Of a DNA stretch of 64,000 nucleotides, positions 14,001 to 26,245 are shown piece by piece. Position 1 is the first letter of the stretch, and each line of letters begins with the position of its first letter. The notes below the pieces were generated by a model. It searched no databases. It worked only from the letters and a program-made list of their open reading frames with translations, and was not told the origin of the DNA. Position numbers and translations under genes: made by a program. Location: positions 139,001-203,000 of the forward strand of contig JAIUJO010000233.1 of the NCBI GenBank assembly GCA_023846275.1. The letters are read 5' to 3'. The DNA is from Vanilla planifolia. Lineage: Eukaryota > Streptophyta > Magnoliopsida > Asparagales > Orchidaceae.

Positions 14001-16180
14001 TTCATTTCATTTTAGCTTTAATATATATTTAATTAAAATTAAAACAATCATTTATTATTATTTGCGCTTAATTATTTTTATAATTAATTGTAATTTCAAA
14101 TGAGGTCTAATCAAGAAAAAATGAACATTAGACTTACCTTGATTTGCCTTAATCTGATAAGAGAGTCATTTTAATTATTTAACATTTCAATTTCTAACAT
14201 TTTTATATGCTTTATAGGATATTTTCATCCTTATAGGATTTTTAATCAAGGTTGTTGCACTCAATCTACTTAATTTCTCAAAATGTAATATTATCAAACA
14301 ATTTGTCTCCATATTTTTCATTTTTTTCCTTAGTTTGCTTATATAAATATATAACTCTAAATCTACTCTCATCTTACCTTTTCGTTGATTTACATTTTTT
14401 ATATTACATTGTTGTAGTTTATCTAATTTTAGTTTTAATATATATTTACGTAACATTAGAATAATAATTTTATATTATTTATGCTTATTTACTTTTGTAA
14501 TATGTAATACCTCTTCATGACATTCTATCAAGACTTAGTAAACATTATTTGACTCATCCACACGATCTCTATTGCGCTAACTATTTATTCCTATATTTTT
14601 ATTTTCAATAGATTTCTCACACTTTACTAGTCGTTTTGATTCATATACATTTGGTAATCAAGGATGTCACACTAAATCGCCTTGGAAACTTTAAATGCAA
14701 CTTTCTTATATACTTTATCTTATTGGACTTTTACATCACTTAGATTTCATCATACTATAATACTTGAATTTAATTAATTTTATCTTTATTATATTTTGAC
14801 ACAATAATAAAATTATAATTTTTAATATTTTATTTTAGTCACTCCTAGTAATTTCCAAAGACTTCTGGTTAGGATAGAAAAAATGTTATTGGACAAATCT
14901 CATGAAACTCTATCTTATTAAATATTTTTTTGTTTTTTTACAAATTTTGTTTTCCATTGCTTTACAACCCTTTACAACCTTTTTTATTGGTAATTTAATT
15001 TGATGGTCAAGGATTTTACATTCGATTTCTTTATTATTTTGTGATGCAAATTTCTCATATAATTTATTATATTTTTTTAACATTTTCTCTTTGGTTTTTT
15101 ATATTACTATGAATTACATATTCTTCTCTAGTGTTACTTTTACATTGATTTGATTATGTTAGATAACATTGCTTTAGACCTTCTAAGAACATCTTTATTA
15201 TACATTTTCTTTATTTTAAAATAATAATTTATTATTAAGTATGTTTATTTATTTTGGCAATTCATGTTAATATGAAACTAAGTTAAATCGAGATGAAAAA
15301 TGTTGTTGATCAATCTAGAGAGGTTGATTCAAGTAAATATTTATCTTTGAATTTTTTAGTATTTAATTTTCTATGGTTTTGGCACGTTTTATTGGCATTT
15401 GATTCATACCAAATTTTATAATCATGTATTTTTCTCCAGATCTCCTTACTATCTTATAATTTCAATTTGTGATATAATTTATGTTATTTCTTAAAATGTT
15501 TTAATTTTATTTTTTTCTATGGCTATGTAACTCTAATAACCCAGCTTATAGACATAATGTCACTTTGAGTTTGTGATATTACATTACTATAGTTTTTCTC
15601 AATACAGTTTTATAATACATTTACTTAATATTAAAAGAATAATTTATTAAAAATTTTGCTTCCTAATTTTGATAGTTAATAGTAATTAAAAATGTGGATA
15701 AATAAAAATAAAACAAACATCATATGACTAAATTCAATGACTACTATCCATTTAAATATTTATTTCCATATTTTGACATTTTATATTCTTGTGTTTCATT
15801 ATGCATTTTGAGATATTTAAATTAACACTTGATTTGAATATTGAACATGTCACATTTTATCTCCTTAATTGTTTTAAAACAAGTTTCCTCTACAATTTGA
15901 CTTATTAATTCTTTATTTTTACTTTGATTTCGTTTTTTATGCAACTATAAATCTCACCTTATGTGACACTTACATCATTTTAATCTAGTTAATTATTATA
16001 TTGAATCATTTTATCTTAATTTAGAATTAGTATATATTTACTAAAAAAATTAAAAAACTAATAATTTATTATTATTTATTATTATTTTATTTTACAATTT
16101 ATTATAATTCTAAACGAGATCTTATTAAGAAAAAATAAACATTATTGGACTTATTTCGATGAGATCTACCCAATTATATA
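11026..16180 (-). repeat. 410-bp satellite, block 2 (reverse)
   Basis: The same family in reverse complement, about 13 monomers. The 'gatgattgaggatgtcacac'-like core is seen near 11,300, 11,715, 12,137, 12,553, 13,265, 13,550, 14,250, 14,660, 15,010 and 15,845. The companion 'actctaaatctcctctcat' type core alternates with it. Two monomers share the same unusual variant of the core ('ccatggattttgttc' at about 12,858 and 'tcatgtatttttctcc' at about 15,421, 2.56 kb apart), which hints at a higher-order period, but I could not confirm it with a second marker. Several monomers have internal deletions, for example near 12,590 and 14,700. The 89-codon frame at 14,187-14,456 is satellite read through and has no recognisable protein features. 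Confidence 0.92.
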
Positions 16181-17909
16181 GAATCATTTTTCATCGATTG
16201 AACCTTACAACTAATCATTATAAATTACAAAACTAAATAAGAAAAAATATGAATCAATTGTTAATTTAATATTAAGTAAATATATAATAAGTCTAGAATG
16301 AGATAAATTAGACAAAAATAAATCAAAGAAAAAAATTAAAAAAATAATATAAATTATTTATTACACTTAAATTCCACTAAACTAAAGAGATCAAGGGTAA
16401 CATCCTTGATCATGAAATAGGGTATGAATAAAAAATTCTCATAAAGCAAGCAAAAATACTAGAAAAAAATTTAAAAAAAAGTAATTCAATAAAAATTAGT
16501 ACGATGTGTCAAACAATGTTTATTTCATTTGTATTAGTCCTAATTTAGAATTACTACAAATTATCAAAATAAAAAAATCTTTTATAAGACTAAACTATCA
16601 CTTTAATTTTAAGTAGTTATGTATTAAAAGCTAGAAAGGAGATTTATTCATGCAATGTAATAAAACAACATCAATGCATCATAGTGGTCAAACGATAAGA
16701 GATTTAGAGTTACATAATGATACAACTAAACAAAGGCCAAGCATCTCATAAAAGGACATAAATTACATAACAAAGTTCTATTACAAAATACTATGAACAT
16801 CTAATATTACATGCAAAAACCACAGAAAATAAAATATTGAAAAATATAAAATTAATGTAATTAATAAAGCTCATTGTGTCAAGTTCACTAATGATTATTT
16901 TGTCTCAATAAACCTTCTTTGGAATTACTCCAATACAACAAAGTGAATACACATAAATAATAACAAATTATTATTTTTAATTTCATAAATATATAAAAAA
17001 AGCTACACTTATATAAAATTATTTAATATAATAATCCAAAATAAAAGAAAAAAATTTAATAAAAGAGGAAAATCGCACAAGAATGTTAGATTCTAAGATA
17101 CTGAGGAGATCTAGTGTAACATTTATGATCTTTAAATCATGTTCAAATTTAAACTTTAATTGTAAAAAACATGATTAAATGATTCCAACAATGTTTTTTT
17201 TATCTTCAATAGACTACATTTGTAATTAATCCGAAATGCCAAAATTAAATTAAATTTCGAATTCACACTAAAAGAGAATTAATGCTCCATCATAAGATAA
17301 CCAAATCACCATGAAAAAATGTAAATAGGAAAACTTCTATTGGAAAGTAGCATTCTGTGAAACTAAGAAGAGCAAGTATATATTCCTCAATCATCAAATT
17401 AAAAAGGAATCAAAATTTCTCTTAAAATGCACCACACAAAAAGCTATCTAAATATAGAAATGAATATTTGATTTTTCAGAGCACATTAAGAAAAATTAAT
17501 AGTAATAAAGCAAAAGTTAAATAAATTAAGGAAACATTATATAACAAAAAACTTTGATGAATGTTCATGCAAAATAAGATTTTTATTCAAATAGTAATAT
17601 AGCTAAATGAAAAAATAATATTTTAAGAAATGATGTGATGCATACAACAATGTTGCATTTCAATATACTAAGATGATTGAGGGTAACATCCTTAATCATC
17701 AAATCAACTATGGGTCATAATATCTAATAAACCATGCCAAAAATATGAATAATATTTAAAAAGTATAAAATGAATACCAAATTTAAAAAAGTACTTTGAG
17801 ACAAGTCTAATGACAATTTCTTTAGTTTGAAAAGACATAGTGTGTAATTACAACAAACTACTAAACTAAACAACTAATAATAATAATAAATTATCATTGT
17901 ACTTTTTTA

Positions 17910-17946
<37 letters not shown>

Positions 17947-20900
17947 TATATTAAGGCTAAAAATGAGATAAATTGAGGTAAAGTAATATACAATAAAATC
18001 ATTGTGATTTAAGGCAACACAAAAGAAGATTGGGAGCAGCTTAGTAATATAAGCAAATCAAAGAAAAGATTTGAACAAATAAGATAATTTATGTGAAGAA
18101 GTTGCATCCTAATAAACTAAAAAAGTTTGAGTGTTGTGTCCTTAAATATTTTAAAATATGTAAATAAATTTTAATTTGTTTAAGCTCTTCAAGATGTGTC
18201 CAACAACATAACTTTCATCTCATTTAGGCCTGAATTGAAATTATTGTGAGTTACAAAATCAAACAATCATAACTAATAATCAATTAATATTTTTATATTT
18301 ACTAAATATATAATAAAGTAAAAACTTAAAAATTTAAAGCAACAATATAAGCAAAATTGAAATGATGTAAAGATCACAAGACCAAAGATTTAGAATTACA
18401 TTATAATATTAAAAATCTAAGAGAAAACTTTGAAGAAATGAGGAAAATTATACCTCAAACTTCCATTCTAAGTTAATAAAAAGATAAAAAGTGACATTCT
18501 CAATTATTAAATTAGGTAGAAATAAAAATACCTTGTAATTCATGTAAAATTTCCAGAAAATAAAATATTTAAAAACATCTAAAATAATACTTAATAATGT
18601 AAATCTAATTTAGATAAGTCTAATTGCATTTGCTCGATCATGATCAAACTTACTTAAGAATCACTACAAATTACTAAAGCAAACAAATAAAAATAATAAT
18701 AAATTGTTATTGTTATCTTAAGAGAAACATAAATAAAGGGAAAAATAATACACATTTAGGCAAAGTGATATATAACTAAGTCAAAGTGTTCCATCTCAAA
18801 TTAAGGCAACGTAAGGTTCACATAAGAAGAAATTTAAGGTTACATAGTAAATTAACTAATTCAAAGAGAGACATTTGAAAAAATGGCATAAATCTCTAGT
18901 AAAGTAGCATAACAAAATACCAAAATGAGTGAGAGAAATATCATTGATCAACAAATTAGATATCAATCAGAATTTCTCTTAAAACTTGCCAAAAATTCTA
19001 GTAATAATGTATTTTTGTGTATTAAAAATAATATTTCATTGGATACAACTCCTTAAGATGAGTCTAACGACTTTTGTTTCGTCTCTACTGAACATCGTTT
19101 TGAATTACTTCTAATTACCAAAATAAATAAGCATAAATAATAAGAAATTATAATTTTAATATTAATTGGATACATATGAAAGCTGAGATGAGATAAATTT
19201 TACTAACATAATTAACCAAAACAAAGCAAAGTAATGCTCACCATAGAAAACTTTAGAGTTACATAGAAATATCACAATAATAAATAAAACAATTGGAAGA
19301 AATGAGTTAAATTAAATGAGAAATTCATATTCAAAGATATAGAAGTGACTAAAGGGAATATTCATGGTCATCAAATTAGGCATGAGTCAAAATATCTCAA
19401 AATCTATTGCAAAAGTCAAAAAAGTAATTAAAATATGAAAAAAAAATTAATTGGTTATAATTCATTGGGATGAGTTTGATGACATTTGTTTCATCTTTAT
19501 TATACCTCATTTAGAGTTATTAAAAATTACAAAAATAAAATAATTATAAATAACTATAAAATTCTATTTTAATATTAAGTAGAAACATAATAAAGCTAAA
19601 TTAAGATAAATTGAATCATTGCAACATGACATAATAAAAGTGATGATAAGGTCACACAATAAGAGATTTAGAGTTACATAATAATATAAAAAACTTTGAA
19701 GATTAGTTAAATTTTACAAAAAAAGTTACATTACCAGATGCTAAAAGGATCGAGTATGACATCCGCAATCATCAAATCAGATACAAATTGCATTGTCTAG
19801 TAAGGTATATAGAAATAAAAGAAAACAAATATTTTAAAAAACCTAGAAATAATAGTATTTAATTACATAGAGCATGTCGAGATGAGTCTAACAGCAATTA
19901 TTTCTTCTCCATCAGGTCTTGTTTTGAATTATTATGAATTACAAAAACTAACATAAAACTTATAATGCCTTATTTTTGGAAAAAGTAGATATATATCAAA
20001 GTTAAAATGACAAAAAGTAATGAGAAGTAGTATGACCAAAATAAATCATTATACAGGAGACACTATAAAAGATTTAAAGCTACATAGTAATATAACCAAT
20101 TGACAGTAAACAATTTGAATAAAATGTAACAATATAAAAGTTCATTTCAAAATACTAATTAGATAAAGTGTAAGATGCACAACCATCAAGTTGCATATGA
20201 ATCAAAATATCAAAGATTATATCCCAAAGTTAGAGGAAATAAAAAAATTATAAAAACTAATTTTTAATTAAATATTGAGCATCAGTGGAGACCTATGATT
20301 TATTTTTCTTCATAAAACCTCATTCAAAATTACTATACATTCTCAAAGTAAGCATTAAAAATAATATATTATTATTTTTATATTCATTAGAAAATATTAA
20401 AAATTAAATAAGATAAATTAAATTTGTATAATATAATTATACAAGTGTGATATAAACATCACATGAGAAGAGAATTAGAATTTCAATGTTATATAACCAA
20501 GACAAAATAAACAAATTTTAAGATATGAAATAAATTATGTGAGAATGCTGTATTTCGACATATTATGGAGAACAACTATAACATCCTTATCAAGAAATGA
20601 TATATGAATCAAAATTTCTTATAATATATGTCAAAACCCAAGAAGTTAAAATATTTAAAAAATATATAAAAAATATTTAATTTAAAGTAACCTATTTAGA
20701 TAAGTCCTATACCATTTGCTTCATCTCAATTAGACCTTATTTGAAACTATTACAAATTAAAGAAGAAATAATCATAAATAATGATAATTATTTTTTAAAT
20801 ATTAAGAAAAAAATATATTTAATTTGAAATGACATAAATTGAAGCAAACTATTGTACATAAATCAATGTTATCTAAAGATCACATGGTAAGAAATTTAGA

Positions 20901-21855
20901 TATAGATATTAACAAACAAAATCAAAGAAAAAAATTTGAAGAAAAGAGATGTGTTATTTGCAACAATTTTTTTCCAAGCTAGTTAAGATATCAAGTATAA
21001 TAACATCAATTATTAAATTAGATATAAATTAAAATGTCTCATAAAATATATCATTATTATATAACTTAAAATATTAAAAAATATTAAAAAAAAATGAATA
21101 TTTAATTTAATAGTGCTTGTTTAGGTGAGACCAGTGATGTTTATTTTTTCTCTATTGGTCCTCATTTGGAAATTATGTAAAATTAGCTTTGTAAATAAAC
21201 ATAAATAATAAAAAATTAATATTTTAATATTGAGTGGATATATGTCAAAGTAAAAAATCATAATAATTCAAGTAATATAGCATAACAAAAGCAAAGTGAT
21301 GTAAAGGTCACACTGGAGGAGAATTAAACTTCAATAGTATTACAACTATGTCAAATTGATCAACTTGAATTAATGATATAAATTTTACAGTAAGGCTACT
21401 CCCCAAGATACAAAGAAGATTGAGTATAACATCATCGATAGTCTAATTTGTTATAAACAAAACTTCTTCATAAAACATGACTAATCAACAGAAAGTAATA
21501 TATTTAAAAATATAAAAATAAATTTTAGTTAGATAAAGCTAGTAAACATGATTCCAATGACATTTATTTCATCTCTATCATACCCCATTTTATATTAGTA
21601 TAAAGTACAAAAGAACAAAACAAGAATAAAAATAAATTATTGTTTTAATATTAAGTAGATATATATTAAAGATAAAATGTGATAAATTTAATTAACATAA
21701 TATGAGCAATTAAAAGCAATGTGAAGGTCACATGAGAGGAAAATTAGTGTTTCAAAGTAATATTAAAAAAATAAAAAAATTAATTAAATGAGATAAATAA
21801 AATATGAAAGTTATATTCTAAGATAATAAGGAGAGTAATTATATTATTCCGAGTC
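16181..21855 (+). repeat. 410-bp satellite, block 3 (forward)
   Basis: About 14 forward monomers with the same landmarks as block 1, for example 'agagatttagagttacata' near 16,700 and 19,663 and 'gtaacatccttaatcatc'-like cores near 16,400 and 17,680. The switch from reverse to forward lies near 16,180. There the reverse side ends in its GATGAGATCTACCCAATTA segment and the forward side begins at a TTTCATCGATTGAACC segment, so about 40 bp of monomer between these points is absent. The block ends near 21,855, inside the 'aaggagatcgagt' segment, where the insert begins. Confidence 0.92.
17909..17951. repeat. (TA)n microsatellite
   Basis: A 43-bp run of TA steps with a single G interruption, sitting where satellite monomers normally carry a short TATATA stretch after 'attaagtaaa'. 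It looks like local expansion of that native motif; a smaller expansion lies near 8,035-8,047. Confidence 0.95.
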
Positions 21856-22090
21856 ACATATGTTTACTTATAAACTTGTTGATAAGCTCTATCTAAAATT
21901 ATCGTAATTAGTATACCTTAAAACTATCAATGTTTATGTATGTAGTCCTTTTTGCATAATCCTTAAATTTTTTATCATGATAAAGCTCATATGAACAATT
22001 AAAAATCTCTTATGAAATTCATAGCCACTTACATATATGATATTGTGAGGTTAATGATGACAGTTTTAGATAATTTTTTTGAAGCCAAGT
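21856..22090. other. Left edge of the insert, no recognised content
   Basis: Satellite similarity is lost after about 21,855. The next 235 bp are AT-rich and match neither the satellite nor a protein that I recognise. No clear target-site duplication partner of the right edge (about 31,186) could be picked out by eye. Confidence 0.5.
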
Positions 22091-22190
22091 ACACTACATT
22101 ATATCCATTATTAAATAGAAAATGACTAAATAATAGCCACCTATTTGTGGTTATTTTTGGAAAAGTCATTCTACCATAAAATGTCAAAAA
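22091..22190 (-). repeat. Direct-repeat copy A of the caulimovirid RNase H end
   Basis: This stretch aligns by eye with 24,208-24,304 in the same orientation. Both share 'attatatccat', 'actaaataa.agccac' and 'tatttgtgg' followed by similar flanks. Read on the minus strand it gives NRWLLFSHFLFNNGYN, which resembles the end of caulimovirid RNase H, where an RRW..F...L..N.Y pattern is usual. It lies within a 115-codon open stretch at 22,029-22,376. Confidence 0.75.
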
Positions 22191-24100
22191 AGAAATAAGG
22201 TAGACAAAGATTAAATACGTATATAGACGTAGACCATAAAGTCTTTGAGGAATATGAATTCCTTTTCTACAATATAAAGGCTTCTTTTTGAAGAGATTGA
22301 AGCTAAAATTTATGGAAATGAATATCTTTTTAGATTTCAAAATGAGGAAAAAACATAGAAAACATGAGGAGAGCACATAGTAACCAGTGCAGATTGCTAC
22401 TAGTGAGCATGGCTATTCACAACTAGCTTCCCCACAAAACTATGGGCCTAAAACTAGAGACCCTAACACAAGAACTGTAAAACCACTAAATGTGTAGGTT
22501 CACATGTTACGCTAGTGACCTTTATAACCCATACAACTTTACTGTATTCAAGTTAAGACCTTTAACTAGTCTAATGCCACTTGTCTAGATAAGATGAAGT
22601 GTTTGGTTCTATCATCCGTCCATTCTATTTCCCATATTATGATATTATTGAAAGCCTCTAATATCTCTCGATTTTTTAAATATAGTGTATAAGGGATATT
22701 ATAAGGATCAACTTTTTTAGGATTCTCAAAAAAAATTTTATAATCTACATTCTAGAGTATTTCCAAATTATATTTTGCTCAAGAAAATATACTAAACTTT
22801 TATCACCGTCAACTATATTCTTTAATAATGGGACATCAATCTATTTTCTTAAAGATTGTTTGTCCCCCTAAATTTCACCTCTAATTTCTTCACAAAGAAG
22901 CTTGTATCTTTTTCAAAAGGAAGCATCAACTATAGTAGAAAAAACATAACTTCTCTATCACTATATTTGTTTGATGGGGTCTTTTGGACCCTTAATCATG
23001 TCATATAGTACATAGAATACACACATTCTTAGTGATTGAGACTGGTTTATGAGAGTGGCTAAGATCTTAATTCTTGCTTCCTTAGAATTCCATAGGTGCA
23101 TTCTCAAGAGCAAGATTTTATGGTGAGCTTAATGAAGCATTTGTTAGTGAAATCATTCTTAATGAAAGTCAAAAAACATGTTCTAGTCTCCATAAATATG
23201 GCAACAAATTTTGTTAAGCTGCACTAGCTCTACAATAATAATCCTTGAAATGAATGTTGTACTTAAAGGTTTAAGAACATTAAATTCTTCAATAAAGACT
23301 ATGTAGTATTTTTATGATGATAAGTCTAGGATAACATAAATAAATTTACAAGCCCTCTTCATAGGGGCATGATGAACTCTCAATGTTTCAAAGATATCTG
23401 TGTCTAGTATGTTAAGAAATTAACCAGTAATCCTTTTGGAATAGAAATAGTTTTAAGAGAATTGATTTAAGTAGACATTGTATTTTCATAGCTAGTTTTA
23501 CCTTGTATTTGAGAACATATTGTTAAATCTTTTGTTTGACTATGAACACTTCATGGTGTATTACTTCTCTTAAATTTGATAACCTATGTGATTCTTGCTT
23601 GTGACAATCTTATATCTCCATTTTCTTTTATGGTTTTTCATGTGCAAGCTTTCATTCTGCCCATTTTCAACATATTCAACATTTAGCATCTTTATTTCCC
23701 TTTCTAAATTAAGATTTTCTAGTTTTGCTACTCCTTGATTTAAGAAAAGTAACCTTCAAGAAAATTCATGTTATACAAGATTAGATTTTGGTCTTTCTAG
23801 TATTTCACAAATGATCCAATAAGAACTTATGGACCTCTTTAACTAGATACTGAGATCTATATTGCAAATGTGAATTCCAAGTAAATCTATTTAGTTCAAA
23901 AGCCTCAAAAGAAACTTGTTTTGAAAAATGACAGTTTGAGTATGCCATTTTCAACAAAATACATTAGTGTTACGTTTTGTTACCTCATAAAAAGTTTTGT
24001 AGAAATTTTAGTTTAAGGCATTCCTTGGCCTTGCCACAAGTTTAAGACTTTCTTTCACCATTTATAAGGTTAATTTATGAATTTTTTTTACCTTTTGTTT
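22191..24100 (-). pseudogene. Unrecognised tail of the caulimovirid fossil
   Basis: This 1.9-kb stretch lies beyond the RNase H part on the minus strand. It is less AT-rich than the satellite, notably near 22,370-22,560. Raw minus-strand reading gives protein-like fragments, for example around 22,600-22,770 (aromatic and acidic residues, 'IIIWEIEWTDDRTKHF') and a Leu/Glu-rich, possibly coiled-coil piece near 23,700. I do not recognise any of them. By position it could be a downstream viral reading frame such as a transactivator-like protein, part of a second rearranged copy, or unrelated inserted DNA. Confidence 0.4.
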
Positions 24101-24109
24101 ATTAATATT

Positions 24110-24540
24110 CTATTATATAGCCATTGTGGCCTTTTTTGGGAGGTTTTTCCTTAAGTATACAGAATAGGTGATAAGCTAAACTCTTACCTTTCCCATTTAT
24201 TTGTTCAATGACTATATTATATCCATCATTAATAAGAAAAACACTAAATAACAGCCACTATTTGTGGCCAACATATTTTAAGAAATTTTATTATAAAATG
24301 CTAAGATATATTCTTAATAAATCATAAGAGTAAATTATCTTGTATTTTTTAAGAAAATTCATTGTTTTGTATGCTGCATATACATGCTAAAGTTTTTGCA
24401 TATGTGGACATTATTTCACTTTTATAAATTTTGCTAAAATATTTACCTATATGGCCATACTTTTCGAAAGCTTCCTTATAATTTTTCCATTTTATTATAC
24501 CTAACCAAGCTTCTAGACATCTATCTACTTCTTCCATTTA
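24110..24540 (-). pseudogene. Caulimovirid RNase H fragment
   Basis: The raw minus-strand reading of 24,349-24,537 is a 62-codon open stretch beginning MEEVDRCLEAWLGIIK. This fits the start of caulimovirid RNase H (a TDG/D..GWGAIL-like segment). It continues with 'EKYGHIGKYFSKIYKSEI' and 'TLACICSIQNNEF', which fit the usual Y.SGK-like and E..A.I.AL..F blocks. In the family RNase H directly follows RT in the polyprotein and removes RNA from the RNA:DNA hybrid during replication. Here it is a decayed fossil. Confidence 0.68.
24208..24304 (-). repeat. Direct-repeat copy B of the caulimovirid RNase H end
   Basis: Partner of 22,091-22,190, about 2.1 kb away in the same orientation. This copy is continuous with the RNase H fragment at 24,349-24,537, so it is the one in the expected place. 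The two copies have diverged from each other, so the duplication is not recent. Confidence 0.75.
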
Positions 24541-24599
24541 GTAACTATCTAGATGAGATAATTGTATAGGAGATATTTCTTTAACAATCTACTTCATCC

Positions 24600-25400
24600 T
24601 TTTTACTAACTGGATATCTTGATTATTGATATGCAGTTTTCCATTTAACCTAATATTTTCATATGCAAAAAAAAATTAACTAAATTAGGAATAAAAGAGA
24701 ATGCACAAAAAAATTTTTTAGAAAATTCTGATATCTTTTAGTATTTACAAGTTATCTCCCATGTTTAAGATAAACAAACTTATGTGACCTTGGAATTTTA
24801 GTTGTCCATCTAAAATATTTCATTCTAAAATGTTAATTAATCATTTCTATATTTTCATCTTCTTTTTAGTAAGTATTCATGAATTTATTATGTTTTTCAA
24901 CATGTCCATTTTTGTTTGAAATATACCTAGTGTATTTCTAAGTCAAAAGGGCATAATTAGCCATTCGTAATGCCTATTAGCAACTATAAATGTTGAGATG
25001 GTATATTTTCTTTATCTATTGCCACCTTCCATAGTTTTGATGCTAGGTTGAATGTACTATAAATTTTTCTATCATAAATTCTATGTACTATACTTTCTTT
25101 GCTAGGTATAATATACACAACATCTATAGTGCTACCATTTGATAATCTATAATCAAATATCATTCATGTTTTTCCTCATATGATTTCACAATTTGTTTTG
25201 ATAATAAATAAAGGAACTTGCTAAGGACTATTACTTTTGCTTATTTATCTTGATTGTAATAATTCTATAATATACATTTTGTATTCCTCAAAGTCTTTTG
25301 GTATGGCAATTTCCAAATTACTTATTGACTCGCTTTCCCTCCATTGCTTTAAAGGATCTCCTCTTATAATTTTTAGTTGATCAAATTCATGAAATGATTT
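24600..25400 (-). pseudogene. Caulimovirid reverse transcriptase remnant
   Basis: Raw minus-strand readings downstream of the protease fragment resemble caulimovirid RT blocks in order. Near 25.3 kb there is an 'EEYKMYIIELLQS' stretch, like the family's helix before the I..S.SP.....V block. Next comes a ...VPLFIIKTNCEI stretch (about 25.2 kb). Near 24.8 kb an 'ILDGQLKFQGHISLFI' segment resembles the FLG..I..G.I..Q.HI region that leads into the connection domain. The reading is broken into short pieces. The order PR-RT-RNase H on one strand supports the call more than any single block. Confidence 0.62.
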
Positions 25401-25559
25401 ATTTTAAAATTTGAACTTAATGTGTTAATTAAGATAGGTTATGTAGGGTTTGAAAGCATCAAATTCTTGCATTTCTTGTTTGGAACTAAAATCAACAATT
25501 TCTTTTACTATGTTTTGAGAACACTAGGGGATTAGATAATATGGTGTCAAATCATTTAA

Positions 25560-25720
25560 AAATTATTTGTTTATCATCTTCTAAAGTTTTACTCCCTTAT
25601 AAATTTCTAAAAAAATTCATTCCAATTATCATTTCTACTTGATTGAATTGTTTATGGATATTGGTTATAATTTTATCAACTATTTCTTTATTTTTATTTT
25701 CTTTAATATCTTTCCTTGGT
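25560..25720 (-). pseudogene. Caulimovirid aspartic protease, C-terminal fragment
   Basis: The minus strand around 25,600-25,629 reads IIGMNFFRNL, preceded by a hydrophobic and polar stretch (VDKIITNIHKQFNQVEM). Caulimovirid proteases end in an 'LGMNFL.S..GG' type block, a strong family hallmark just upstream of RT, and that is where this sits. I did not find a clean catalytic D-T/S-G segment upstream. Confidence 0.6.
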
Positions 25721-25942
25721 ATGCAAGTGTTCAAGTATATTGAGGTGGAATATTTTGATTTCTACAATATTGGATTATGCTCCAATATCTCGAAGCTAAC
25801 CAATGTGATGGTGTGACCATCTTCAAATTAAAGTGTGCAGATGATGTCAATCATTTTATTTTGTCAATATTCGATTTTGTCAATTTCAATAACTCTTTTA
25901 TGTCTAAAGTATTATTTTTAATCCATGTTTTTCTTTTATCTT

Positions 25943-26245
25943 TTATTGTGATAGCTTAAACTTTAGTTTTAAATTATTTTTTAATATTTTATAACCATCC
26001 TTAAGATTTTGTGTCATATTATATCCTATTTTTTTAGCCCAAAACCTACATAAGTCTTGGTTACAACTTATACATATTGTTCTTTGTCTTTTGAATAAAT
26101 ATTTTTGACATTTTTCACACTTTTGTCTTTTTTTAATTTTGAAATCTTCAAATTCATTTTCACAATACACTTCTAATTTTAAATTTACAAGTTTTAAATA
26201 GATATTGGGTGTCTTAATATAAATTCCATTCGTTTCTATATTCAT
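25943..26245 (-). pseudogene. Badnavirus-type Cys-rich segment of the caulimovirid polyprotein
   Basis: A 100-codon open stretch on the minus strand. Cysteines at residues 43, 46, 58, 61 and 66 give the spacing C-x2-C-x11-C-x2-C-x4-C. This matches the second Cys-rich region described for badnavirus polyproteins (C-x2-C-x11-C-x2-C-x4-C-x2-C), which lies between the coat protein and the protease. The flanks are rich in Lys and Arg. Position upstream of the protease fragment on the same strand agrees. This is the single most specific clue for the family. Confidence 0.7.

Noticed and set aside
14187-14456. 89-codon minus-strand frame, and similar 60-70 codon frames at 409-615, 6,094-6,301, 12,359-12,541, 12,945-13,163, 41,996-42,205 and 43,085-43,285
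   Set aside because: All lie inside satellite monomers at equivalent positions and show no domain or coding bias. Their recurring peptides reflect the repeat.
1-21855. Host genes hidden in the first AT-rich block
   Set aside because: The whole stretch is accounted for by the 410-bp repeat. No long frame, splice-like structure or conserved protein was readable on either strand.
25777-25959. 60-codon plus-strand open frame in the insert
   Set aside because: It lies opposite the minus-strand caulimovirid region and has no recognisable features; it is taken as a shadow frame.
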